NCBI GenBank assembly: GCA_947095585.1
Contig: OX352761.1
Coordinates: forward strand, 131,656,277 to 131,720,276
Length of the DNA: 64,000 nt
Direction: 5' to 3'
From: Nephrocerus scutellatus
Lineage: Eukaryota > Arthropoda > Insecta > Diptera > Pipunculidae
The notes under the pieces are model-generated. The model worked only from the letters and a program-made list of their open reading frames with translations. It had not been told where the DNA came from and did not search any database. Within the stretch, counting starts at the first letter, position 1, and each line of letters opens with the position of its first letter. Position numbers and translations under genes: made by a program. This document shows, in pieces, positions 1 to 10,319 of this stretch.

Positions 1-285
1 CTCCCGTAAAACAATATCTTCATCGGTTTACCGATTTCGTTCCTAAACTTTGGGTGTCGTCGCTTAAGCGAAAGACAGGCTTGATCCGCTGTACTGTTGT
101 GTTCTATTAATCCTACTGCAAATGAGTTACGAATGACTAGGTTCCTCTACATCCTCTAATTTTTTTTTAATTTAGCTCCATTCGTTTAAAATGTTAAATA
201 TTTTTTTTTGCTACAAAATCATAAAAGCAGGGTGTTTTTGAAATAATAATATGAAATAACAAAATAAAAATTGAAATTAAATAAA
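1..285. other. AT-rich stretch, no gene seen
   Basis: I see no coding signal, RNA gene or recognisable repeat here. It is AT-rich spacer at the window edge, so part of a larger repeat could be cut off. Confidence 0.5.
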
Positions 286-640
286 AACAACCCATAAAAT
301 GAATTGAATGATTTTTCATGTAAATTCTATATACATATGTGTGCAAAGTTTGAACCGGGTTAATTTAGGAAAAATTCTTATTAGAGCCCCTTTACTTCAA
401 AATACTTACAAAAACTGTTGTCACCGGAGATACACATGGTTAAAAAATTTGTATGGGAGCCCCGACCTTAGGGCCCGATCACTTCCAAATTTCAATAGGA
501 AGGGTTGTCATCGGAGATACACATGTGTTGAAATTAAAAAATTTGTATGGGTCCTCACGACCCCGTGGTCCGGGGACTCCAAATTTTGACAAGAACTGTT
601 GTCCCTCGGAGATACACATGTATATACAATTTCGCAAAGT
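286..640 (-). repeat. Satellite-like repeat family, copy 1 (reverse orientation)
   Basis: Three diverged monomers about 90 bp apart share a core that reads GGAGATACACATG on the plus strand (about 428, 513 and 608), with G/C-rich blocks between. The left edge has AACAACCCATAAAA, the reverse complement of the terminal motif TTTTATGGGTTGTT that ends the copies at 40.5, 41.4 and 57.4 kb. Short open frames here are by-products of the repeat. Confidence 0.7.
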
Positions 641-644
641 TAAT

Positions 645-1795
645 ATAGACAATTTAAAAATAAAGAATTTAATTCACTAAGGAGTGATGAATTACTCTTG
701 AAATTGCGTGTAATAATTTGATTTCGATACGCCAGATCAACTTTGCAATTACGATACAGTTGTGTCACGTTAGGCTCATTTAAGCATCCTAGTACTTGCA
801 CGTCTGGTATAAAATCGGTCCCGAAAAGTGTCTTATCTTTTCCACCTTCTAAACAAATGTAAGACATTTTACCTTTCTCCAAGATCACATAAAAATGTTT
901 TTTCATATTCAAGTTATGTGTAAGGTAAACTCCTAGGTATTTGTAGTCGAACACTACTTCAATTCTCTCACCATTGTACAGCACAGTTCCTGCCACCTCG
1001 TCTCTTAGATTTCTCCAAGTTAAACACTAAGCTTCATATTTGGCATTTTGGCCCTGCTAAATTTAAGTGACATCCCCATACCATAAAGTTTGTAAAACAA
1101 TGCATTTCGGTCTACTGTGTCGAAGGCTGCTTTGAAGTCTATAAAGGATACATATAGCTTTTTCTATCTCACGAGAAAGGATTCCGCAATACTTCTTAAG
1201 ACGAATATATCATCCACGGTCGAATATCTTGATCTAAATCCTGCTTGAAATTCTAATATTATTATTACAAATTATTTACCCTAATCCATTTCGTGAGCCG
1301 CTTTGGAGAATCGCTGTGTATAGATTTTGAAAGAGGCATTAAGAAACGAGACACCTCTACAGTTGGATGGACCGATTCATTCCCTTTCTTATGGATGGGG
1401 TAGATCTGGGCTTCTTTGAATTTCGGCGGAATAATGCCATTCTCCATTATTTTATTAAACAAAAGAGCGATCTCGGTATTCGGTCAGATCCAGGACCTTT
1501 GAAATACGATTGAATTACGAATGATCGCTTCCTCGCCATCGTCGAACCACTTCTATCTGCACCGGTCTCTACGGTTTTTATTTTTTCTGGTGATTGGATA
1601 GCATCTACAATGTTTTCCAAATTGCATCCAGTTGTCTTTTATAGGGAAGAGCGTTAACCTTTTTCCAAACTAATCTAGGAAGGAGTGTCATTTTCGTTGT
1701 TTTCCATTTGAAAAGTTATAACTATTGGTAGATGATCTGAGTATGGTACCGGTTCTACTTTTAATTCTGTTATGTGCGAATTCCATTCTCCACCA
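645..1795 (-). mobile_element. Degenerate non-LTR retrotransposon (endonuclease end plus reverse transcriptase)
   Basis: Read on the minus strand, pieces in different frames spell non-LTR motifs in the right order. YSDHLPIVI (about 1755-1700) is the end of an APE-type endonuclease. GIIPPKFKEAQIYPIHKKGN (about 1450-1390) and FIDFKAAFDTVDRNALFYK (about 1150-1090) are reverse transcriptase motifs. YKYLGVYL lies near 930. Frameshifts and stops break it throughout, so it is a dead fragment. The clade is not resolved. Confidence 0.8.
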
Positions 1796-2309
1796 ATAAG
1801 TCCATAATCGATCACAGACGCACGTTAAGTATTTACATATACATATGTATACAGATAATAGTCAATCTGTTAGAAGGCAATCTGGTATATGCGGCTATCA
1901 GCCAAACCAAAAACAACTTAGAATTTATTTGTTTACGAGTATGGCTGCAGCCCGTTATAAACCGAATACACCCGAATAAACGGGCGCCTAGTTTTTATAA
2001 TTCCATTAAATGTCATTTTTTTTATTTATATATATGCCAAGGGAGGACGCCCTGAATGACAATTAAAATATTTCTCCATTGTATTTATAAGTATAGCCCC
2101 TATTATAGTATGTGTCTCTGTTAAAAGCTCTCATTATGGATTGTATCTCTTTTAAAATTATGGTTTTTTGGTTTTCTGGATGGTGTCTCTGTTAAAATTC
2201 ACAGTCTTAGAACCACTTTGTGCGTCCGTGACATGTCCAATTAATGTTAAGTAGATGTTTTTATTTTTTATTTTGTTTTTCTGTGAATTATTTAAACAAA
2301 ATAAAAAAA
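1796..2309. other. Intergenic, no feature seen
   Basis: AT-rich sequence with no coding or RNA signal that I can support. The open frame near 1774-2055 has no recognisable protein character. Confidence 0.4.
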
Positions 2310-2555
2310 TTGACGACTTTCTTTAACGGACGTGGCCAGAATCTTCAGTAAATGTATATAAACATTTTTTTCACAATTTATTTTTAATTTTTTATTTTGT
2401 TTTTTGTTTAACAGATTTCTCCTAAGTGTTATACTTTTTGAGTTATTTGCAAAAACTCGAAAAACTGTCTGGGTAAACTGTCACTTCCGGTTGTCAAATT
2501 TCCGTCAAAATCATCTGGCACCTCACAACTTATGCAGACAGACAGACAGACAGAG
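2310..2555 (-). repeat. Dispersed repeat family B, copy 1
   Basis: On the minus strand this matches copies at 19745-20000 and 55672-55835. Shared landmarks in order are CAACCGGAAGTG, a piece containing AGAAATCTGTTAA, an AT-rich stretch, and TTTACTGAAGATTC followed by CGT(T)AAAGAAAGTCG. A short GACA run (2540-2555) lies at one edge. There is no coding content. It is probably a non-autonomous transposon or a retroelement end. Confidence 0.6.
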
Positions 2556-4255
2556 TTTTTTTTCGCTTTTTCTGACTCAGGAGATTACTAAGGTAAAAGA
2601 AAGTAAATTAATTTAAAACTAAAAAAAACTAAATATTTACACATAAAAATGCGGTTTATGCTTATGAAAAAAAAAACGATGCAACTCTTTAGACAAATCA
2701 CGCTGTAACTACTCGTATACACTTTTTGGTTTTGAAAAATGATTTCCTTTCTTTTTGGTGACATTTTCTCCGTCACTTATCATAACTTGTAATAAACTTT
2801 ACAATTTTAGCTCTTTCTTTGTAAAGTAAGCTCTAATTTGTCGCGTTTGTCTGTCTGCGTTTAATGTTATAATAATATGCTCGCCGTTGCTCATGCAATG
2901 AATACTCTGTTTGTGTACATATTATAATAGGCAATTAACTTCATTAGATATTTTAATTTAGATATAGTCTGATTGTGTTTAGACTTATTTGCTTGTAAAA
3001 GAATACAGAATAGCAATCAAAATCGAAATTATGCTAAAAGTAATAAAATATGAGACCATCATTCCACAGAAAAGTATGGCACAAGGAAATGAAATAAAAA
3101 TTGCAATGGGACTTACCAAAACAAAGTATATCACTTACAGTTATGATAATAAAAATTATGTGTATGTACTACAAGCATTTTGGAAGTAATATCTAAACAC
3201 ACTAATAAATATCTAACTCTTCTAGATTTTTTTGTGTAGGCAAAAATGAAAGAGCTGAAATATTCCAGAGATATAGAAACTGTAGAAGGAGGATTGAACA
3301 TGCAGCTCAGATTATTGTAATGAAATGCCTCAAACAAGCATTTCAATTTACAAACTTTTTATTTTAGACCTGCTCCTGTTGACCTAATGCATAATCATTG
3401 TGTCATGGATTTGTAGAAAATTGAATAGGCTTTAATACTGCATTCAGCAAAAAAAAATTATCGACGAACATTTTCCGAGATAATCGCGTTTGGAAATACA
3501 ATAAAAAAATTTTGGAAGTGAAAACTTCTTTTAGCGCGGTACGCATATTTTTAGATGAGATAAAATCTCTGGCCTCGCGATATCGTTACGAGACGCAGCT
3601 ATAGTGTTTGCCTATATGCACAGCAATGGTTTGTTTTGGTGGGGGGGGGGGGGGTCTGTAGTTAATACACAAACCAACTAACTCACTCAAATGAAAAATA
3701 AGAAGATGGCAGTATAGGGATATTTTCTGGTAGTAAGGACACAATCCAGTTTACACATAAAATCAAAAAAAATAGTAGATGGTAGCACATAGTTATTTGT
3801 AGTTAAAACCAACTTGATTGAAGCATTTCCCGTAAAAAATTACCCTTGCTTTTCACTTCTGCCGGCACTCCCGGAGTGCACGCCCGTTTTTTTTTACTTT
3901 GACGATCTTTATATCATTAATGGTTTTAAGAATTAAAAAAAATTAATATTGATCTTAAATTTTCAAAAGATTTAATTTTTTCTCGTTATTAACCAAGGGA
4001 TCACCCCTTTAACTATTTGCCACCTAAACTGATACACCCTGCATAGAGGATTTAATAAAAAGAAAAGATAAACCGTTTCAATTTAAAAAAAAAAAAGTTC
4101 GATAGAAAATATACCGTTCCATACCTTTGGCTTTAAAATCCAAGTTATTTTTAATATATTTAAATTATTTAGAAAATATTAGAATCATTAGACAATAATG
4201 AAACTCTGTATTATTCTGCATTACAAAATTCGGTGCTGACTAATGCAATAGTAGC
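2556..4255. other. Intergenic, AT-rich; one G14 run
   Basis: No gene or clear repeat is recognised. The one conspicuous item is an uninterrupted run of 14 G at 3641-3654, likely unstable in length. The open frames in this stretch are short and uncharacteristic. Confidence 0.4.
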
Positions 4256-4260
4256 AATCT

Positions 4261-4297
4261 ATTTATCTATTCTATCTATCTATTTATCTATCTATAT
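4261..4297. repeat. TCTA microsatellite
   Basis: Imperfect tetranucleotide array of TCTA/TTTA units, directly next to the truncated 3' part of the LINE fragment that follows. Confidence 0.85.
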
Positions 4298-4745
4298 GCC
4301 TTGGAAATATCGAGTGCAACAACTTTCACTAAAATTGTGAAAAGAAAGGTTCCACTTTTCGGTGAGATACGCCATCAGATCACCTGTAGAACGTTGCGTT
4401 CGAAAACCGTATTGCTGGTCGCTAAGGATTTCACGTTATTCAAGCTGTTGCATACGATTGCGATTGATCAGCGTTTCCATGACTTTAGAAAGTATGGATG
4501 TTAGCGCAATGGGTCGGTACGAGGAAAGAGATGACGGTTCGCCTTTTTTAGGAATAAGAGGCTGGACAAAGGCTTTTTTCCAATTCCTTGGGAAGACTCC
4601 AGAAGAACAAGATAAATGGAAAAGCCTGCGCAGTTGCAATGCCTACGTTGAACAACATCTCTTCAAAACTATAGCGGATATACCATCAGACCCAGCAGAT
4701 TTATGAATGTTGAGATCATTTAATACTCTAGCCACTTGCCGAGTA
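4298..4745 (-). mobile_element. Non-LTR retrotransposon fragment, reverse transcriptase finger region
   Basis: The minus strand encodes FPRNWKKAFVQPLIPKKGEP followed by SSYRPIALTSILSKVMETLI, the typical early reverse transcriptase blocks of Jockey/CR1-like LINEs (compare VPKKGD and NYRPIALLSVLSKVMESI in the element at 37.3 kb). RT sequence continues past the stop in other frames towards 4300, so it is a broken fragment. Confidence 0.85.
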
Positions 4746-4791
4746 CGAAAATAAATCTGTCCCATAGAGGATTCAGGATTCGACTCTTTAA

Positions 4792-5090
4792 CGCTGAGGT
4801 GAATAGTGATGGTAAGACACCTCTAAGGAAAGGGGGTCGATTGTTGAGGGGGTGCGGGCTGATCTTAGTGTCGATTCTATAGTTTTCGGTGTCGCTGAGG
4901 TGAATAGTGATGGTAAAACATTGGGAAGGGGGTCCATTGTTGAGAGGGTGGGGGCTGATTTTAGTGTCGGTACCATAGTATTCGGTTTTGCTGAGGTAAA
5001 AAGCGATGCTAGCACACCTCTAGGGTGATCGGGTCCATTGGTGTGAGGGTGGGGTAACTGATATTAGTTTCGGTTCTTTACTCTGTGATA
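4792..5090 (+). repeat. Three-unit tandem repeat (about 99 bp), G/T-rich
   Basis: Three units start with GCTGAGGT(G/A)AA near 4792, 4893 and 4990, spaced 101 and 97 bp. Each has a G-rich middle (GTTGAGGGGGTG, GTTGAGAGGGTGGGG, GTGTGAGGGTGGGG) and ends in TTAGTGTCGGT-like sequence. The array is followed by ATACCCATGCAACGCCGGG and ACTAGT, which look like the end of an insect transposable element. Confidence 0.7.
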
Positions 5091-6640
5091 TTTTATACCC
5101 ATGCAACGCCGGGAACATAACTAGTTAAAAATAATCTCAAACAACATTTTACCGCTTTACGTAGAAAACTTAACGCCTTACTACAAATTTATTTCAAATA
5201 GTCACCGTTACTTATACTCAAATGAATGTCATTAATAGCAACGCAATCGTAATTATGTTTGGCCAATTTAATTCAATTTAATTGCCCTTTTCCCGTTGCT
5301 CATCATTTAGAGCAATTTATCGCTCCGGAGTTGTTGATACCTGTCAGAAGAAAACATATCCATTTGTAAATACATATGCAGTAATTAGTTGATACATTTC
5401 TAGTTGTTCCTTCTCTGGTTTACCATGTGCAGTGCGCAAACTTTTTGTCTCTGCATTCTATTTGTTTGGAAAAAGGCTCAGGCGTGAACAAGCAAAAAAA
5501 CTTTCTTTTCTTTCTTTTGTCTGAGCGCTGTTGGCTCATTAGTGTGTTATCTATTTATTTGCAATTGAAACTCAAAGCAAACAAACATACACGATTACAT
5601 TGACTAGATGCATCACCATTAAATGCCATCCGATGCAATAGTCGTCAGCCAAGCAAATGCTCCACACAGACACTATCGTGAAGAATTTCATATTAGTTAA
5701 TTGGTTTTATCCCCATTGTTTCGTGTGGAGTCATCGTTGAAATACAATACAACAAGTCTGGTCATTGACAAATACAAACTTCAACGCTAGTTTATGGTGT
5801 CAAACTGACGACGACCTCATCTTCGATCGATCTCCTGCTGCTTGTCGTCTTTATTTTGTCTTACACTGAATTTGTTGAATTTACCGCAATTATCTTCAAT
5901 ATTTTTGAAAGCACCTGTAAAAGGTGTCAGTTTTTGACTTGGCATACTAACTCAATAAGGGTGGGTACGACGTCATTGCCACACAAAGACGTTACTGTGC
6001 GGATGTGTAGATAGAAGAACATCAGAGGGTGTGGCAAGCAGTTTTCCCGATTGATTTCCTCATCATCATTGCAAATAAATTTACTCTGATTTCCTGCTCA
6101 GGATTGTGCCATTTCCTTTGTAAATGTCTTCAATAACGAAAATCGATTTGAGAAACAAAGATGCAGATAAATTTTTTAGCATTTAATCGTTTTATCCAAA
6201 AAAAAATTAGGTAAGAAACAATCATAGTACCAGACAGAGGCTAACAAATAAATTTTCATATCTGGCAAAAAGGAGGTACATTGCCTACTTTGAGCTGCAT
6301 GTGGTAATCACTACGAGTATTAACTTTTAATAAGTGTTATTATTCCAAATTACATATACGAAAAATTATATTTAAAACTGTCATAAAAGTTCGACCAAAC
6401 ATTAACTTACGCATCATTGTCTTTTAATTAAATCGAGCGAACTGCAAGAAATCCGAAGCAAAACAAATTACATGATGGTCAGGTCAACAAGATAAGAGTG
6501 CTAAACTGTTAACAATTATTTGCATACGAAACTATTCCATTCAGTTCCGTTTTGTCTAGCAAGATTATTGAAATTATTTTTATTTAATCTAATTGCTTAA
6601 TTATAGAGTTATATACTTTTAAACTATTCTTTCTCTCAGT
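5091..6640. other. Intergenic upstream of the ETS gene, no gene seen
   Basis: No coding exon or repeat recognised. The missing N-terminal exons of the ETS gene could lie here or before this window; I could not identify one by motif. Confidence 0.4.
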
Positions 6641-6649
6641 AGTTAAGCT

Positions 6650-7320
6650 CGTCTTTAGTGGAGCGCGGGCTAACTCAAGTTAATATTGCTGGACAACCGG
6701 GAGAAAGAGTAGAGAGTTTCCAATATCTTGGGAGTATTGTCTCGACCGAAGGGGGAATTGAACAGGACATTGTCAACCGAATCGGCAAAGCCAAATCAAT
6801 GTTTGGAATGATCTCCATGATATGGCGAAGCAATGAATTAATGAATTAAACACCAAGCTGCGACTGTTCCATTCAAATGTTGAATCTGTGCTGTTGTATG
6901 GGTGCAGCACTAGAAAGGTGACCGCAACTATCACAAAAAGATTACAAAAGTTCGTAAATAGGTGCCTACGGGTTTTCTGGCCTTACCGTATCTCTAACGA
7001 ACATCTTTACCAGAGAACGGGTCAGGAACCAATAGGCACAACCATCCAACGACGGAAGTGGCAGTGGATTGGTCAAACACTCCGAATAGGCGACATTTTC
7101 ATAGCAAACTACGCAATGCAATGGAATCCGTTATCTCAGGATGGTAGAAGAACGGGTCGTCCGCGAAATACATGGCGCAGAACAGTTAGGGAGGAGTCAC
7201 GGCAGTTGGGGAAGAGTTGGATAGAGCTGAAGCTCATGCCAGAAACAGAACGCGATGGCGAGTAGGTGTAGTAGAGGCCCTAGGACCCACAGTGGATATA
7301 GGACATAAGGAAAAGAAAGA
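6650..7320 (+). mobile_element. 3' part of an RTE-like non-LTR retrotransposon, degenerate
   Basis: The translation shows the C-terminal module typical of RTE-like LINEs. In order: ERVESFQYLGSIVSTEGG, a KAKSMFGMI block, SVLLYGCST, LQKFVNRCLRVFW, RTGQEP, then RRKWQWIGQTLR and RRTGRPRNTWRRTV. The chain changes frame near 6848 and again near 7230 (NRTRWRVGVVEALGPT is in another frame), and no full RT core precedes it. It is a dead, 5'-truncated copy. Confidence 0.85.
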
Positions 7321-7885
7321 AGGGCTATCGGTTGTTTTTGATTTTCTATTTTCTGCGGAATTTCTTTGTTCTTCTTCTTCTGTTGGCCTGCGGGCATTTC
7401 CTTCCGTCAGTAGTTGTACGAGAGTATTTGTCAGGAAAGTCACTTTAACATTTTTTTTGCTTTGAAAATGGTCAGCAACTCAAAGTAAAAAAACCTAAAA
7501 ATTATAATAATTAATATTATTGTTGAAATTATGTATAATTGAAAGTTTTACTAGCTGTTCCCGGGCGCTTTGCTACCCGTGCACATGAGAGTTACTTCCG
7601 CAACCTGCCTGCCAATAATACACATTGGAAATTTTATTAAAATTGCTTTATAAATGTGGCTGATATTAACCTTTTTCATTTCACACCACAAGGGAGGGGG
7701 GCACTATAGCATATAACCATCCTTCAGCTACATACACATTGAAAAAAAAAATACACATTGGTAAATGTGAGTTTTCATAAATAATAATGAAACACACATT
7801 TTATTTATATTCGGGTTGCAAAATCCCATCGAACAGACTAATAATATATATTGATTGTGAATTGCTATTCTCTGGACCGATTTAA
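7321..7885. other. Spacer between a LINE end and a SINE
   Basis: No gene. At 7551-7600 the string ACTAGCTGTTCCCGGGCG with ACCCGTGCAC resembles the terminal boilerplate of insect transposable elements (compare 5095-5125 and 46470-46495), but I cannot define an element. Confidence 0.35.
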
Positions 7886-8145
7886 ATAATAATTATATTC
7901 GGCGTGATAGACCATTGCGTTCCAAGGCCTAGCTTCTCGCAACCATTTGTGTTGAGCATGTATATTTTTGCATACAAATGAAGTGGACCCTTCAATTTAA
8001 TGTCGAATCCGAACGGCAAATTGAGAAGCTTTCCGTGACAAGTTTTTACTCTCGGACGATTGTCAGACATTCGCGAGAGGTGGGACACCGTAAAAATTCT
8101 TTTGGTGTTACTGGGATTCGAACCACGCACCTCCTGCTCAGAAGC
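7886..8145 (-). mobile_element. tRNA-derived SINE, copy 1
   Basis: A minus-strand copy of the roughly 290-bp SINE found six times here. An AATAATAATTATA tail lies at the low-coordinate side, then the body (TCTCGCAACCATTTGTG and others), then the B-box (GGATTCGAACCAC on plus) near 8115. The tRNA head is truncated at about 8145. Confidence 0.85.
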
Positions 8146-8299
8146 ATTTTTTTAATATTTATAAATTTTTATAAATTTACTAGCTGTTGGAGGCATCACG
8201 GGAACTTATTAAATGATCTACATGGTGTGATGAAGTAAGAATTACGAAATATTGTAATTCCGCTGCTCAATTTCACCAAAAACTTCCCCTTCAGATAAT

Positions 8300-9844
8300 T
8301 CTGTTGTTTAGGGGTAAATCCTCACAAAACTGAGCTTGTCCTATTCACCAAGAAATATAAAGTCCACTTATTAACCCTCCTTCCATAAAAGGTATAAGCT
8401 TAACATTCTCCGATAGAACCATGTATTTGGGACTTATTTTAAACAGAAAGCTGAGCTGGAAACCTAACATACAAGAAAGAATTCGTAAAGCCACAGTGGC
8501 ACTGTTCTCATGCAAAAAAGCAATTGCTAGCCGTTGAGGTCTTCAACCCCATATAACCAATTTGCTATATACAGTGGTAGTAAGACCTACTCCTTTATAC
8601 GGTGTGACTGTATGGTGGACTGCCTTAAATAAAAAAGTAAACCTTGACAAATTAAGCAAATTCCAAAGATAAGCTAGTCTAGGTATGAACGGAGCACTTC
8701 GTAACACCCCCTCCGCTGCATTGCACATTCTGTTCGACCTTACACCACTCGACATTTACAGCAGGCAAGTAGCTGCTAGTTCGGCTATTCGCCTTAATTC
8801 TATCTTCCAGTGGACTAGAAATGAAACGGTCACTGCTCTATCCTGAATTTAGTCAGGATCCCAGACAATATAGACTACACTATTCCGCAGCTCCATTTAA
8901 ACAAAAACTTCCAGGTCACCTTCTGGGACAAAAACGCCTACCTGGAAGATGAACACATTCATTTTTACACATACGGGTCAAAAACAGATGAGGGAGTCGG
9001 CGGATGTGTTTTCTCAAAAAAGCTTAATCTTAGCCTCACTTTCCGTCTTCCAAATCACTGTAGTGTTCTCCAGGCTGAAATTATGGCGATCAGTGAAGGC
9101 TGCAGAGAAACGTCATATCCGCTAAGGATATCCGTATATTCTCGGATAGCCAAGCTGCACTGAAATCAATGGATCATCTCTCGTGGAGATGGCGGAGCAC
9201 TTCAATATCCACATGTGTTGTGTGCCGGGGCACAGAGACATTCCGGGTAACTGTATGGCTGACGAACAAGCCAAGCAAGGAACTACGCTACCCTTCTAAC
9301 CTGAATATTGTTCCATAGGCATACCAATTCTTGTTAAAGCGGGATGCTAATGTAAAAACTAACGTTAGGTGGTCAAACGGTACAACTTGCATAGCGACAA
9401 AGCAGATCTGGCCCAAGCTGGATCCAAAACGCTCCAACTGTTTGATCTCTCAAAAAGATCGCACATCGGTGCTATTGTAGGTCTCATCACTGGACACTGT
9501 CAGTAGGCAGACATGCAGCAAGACTTGGAGTCTTCTCTAATGACTTCTGCAGAAGCTGCATGAATGAGGAGGAGGAGGAGGAGACCATCGTCCATCTTCT
9601 CTGTGCTTGTCCATTCCTCTTCCAAAAGCGTAAACTCCATATGGGAGCTTTCTTCTACAACGACACTAATGATCTCATCAACATTGACATTGGTAGTCTC
9701 TTACGGTTCATACGAAGCTCCAACTGGTTCATCGAGTAGGTGAAGGGAATTTTTCCTAATCCGTGTGGTATCACAATGGAGCATTACTGGTCTAAGTGTG
9801 TCGGTTTCAACGACAACCACCTTGACCTAACCTAACCTAACCTA
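8300..9844 (+). mobile_element. LINE family A, copy 1: RT C-terminus, RNase H and CCHC-like tail
   Basis: Broken frames read YLGLILNRKLSWKPNIQERI, VVRPTPLYGVTVWW, then an RNase H start (YGSKTDEGVGGCVFSKK, VLQAEIMAI) and a Cys-rich tail (CRSCMNEEEEEET, IVHLLCACPFL). RNase H after the RT is known in I-like and related clades. The 3' end is followed by CCTAA repeats (9826-9844). Several stops and frameshifts make it inactive. A second copy lies inverted at 12404-13910. Confidence 0.8.
9826..9844 (+). repeat. CCTAA repeat at the LINE 3' end
   Basis: Three CCTAA units plus CCTA. This is the complement of the arthropod telomeric unit TTAGG, but here it sits at the 3' end of LINE family A, and the inverted copy of that LINE has the same tail (12404-12420). 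Confidence 0.8.
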
Positions 9845-10103
9845 TAGGTTAAATAAATTCCAAAGATTAGGATACCAAAAAATTTTGCTGAATAGCCCTA
9901 GCTGTTATGCTTCGACTAACAAGTAGAAATCATAGATCAGACTAATTTCATGTTTGACAAAAGATGTACGAAAGAAAGTTAATTAGTTTTGTTGTTCTTT
10001 GCATTTTGTATTTTGTAAGAATTTATTCTATTCTTCTCTTCAACTTAAACTAGAACTATTCTTAAATTTATGATCTTCGGTAGTTAAAATTTTCTTATCT
10101 TAG

Positions 10104-10184
10104 CAGTATTTTATTTTTGAAGCAACTATTTCTCCAAACTTCATACCTAGTGCTGCAGCACTGGCCCAGATAGAAGGTTATGAG
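10104..10184 (+). other. Candidate upstream exon of the ETS gene
   Basis: Preceded by TTATCTTAG and followed by GTAAGG, this stretch is open for exactly 27 codons, reading QYFIFEATISPNFIPSAAAL and on to IEGYE. It joins in phase 0 to the exon at 10320 ([10 protein letters not shown]). The splice signals and phase fit, but I cannot confirm it by homology. If real, it extends the ETS protein N-terminally. Confidence 0.45.
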
Positions 10185-10319
10185 GTAAGGTACCTTTAAG
10201 GTCTAAACCAGCAAACCATTTCGACATCCAAAGAACAAACAACACTATTAGTAAGCTGGTCATAAATGTCAATTGCAATTGTTGCTAACTGAATTCTAAA
10301 ATCTTATTTTATCTCGCAG

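Noticed and set aside
9826..9844. Telomere or internal telomeric sequence
   Set aside because: Only three and a half units, attached to a LINE 3' end and found again at the inverted copy; not a chromosome end.
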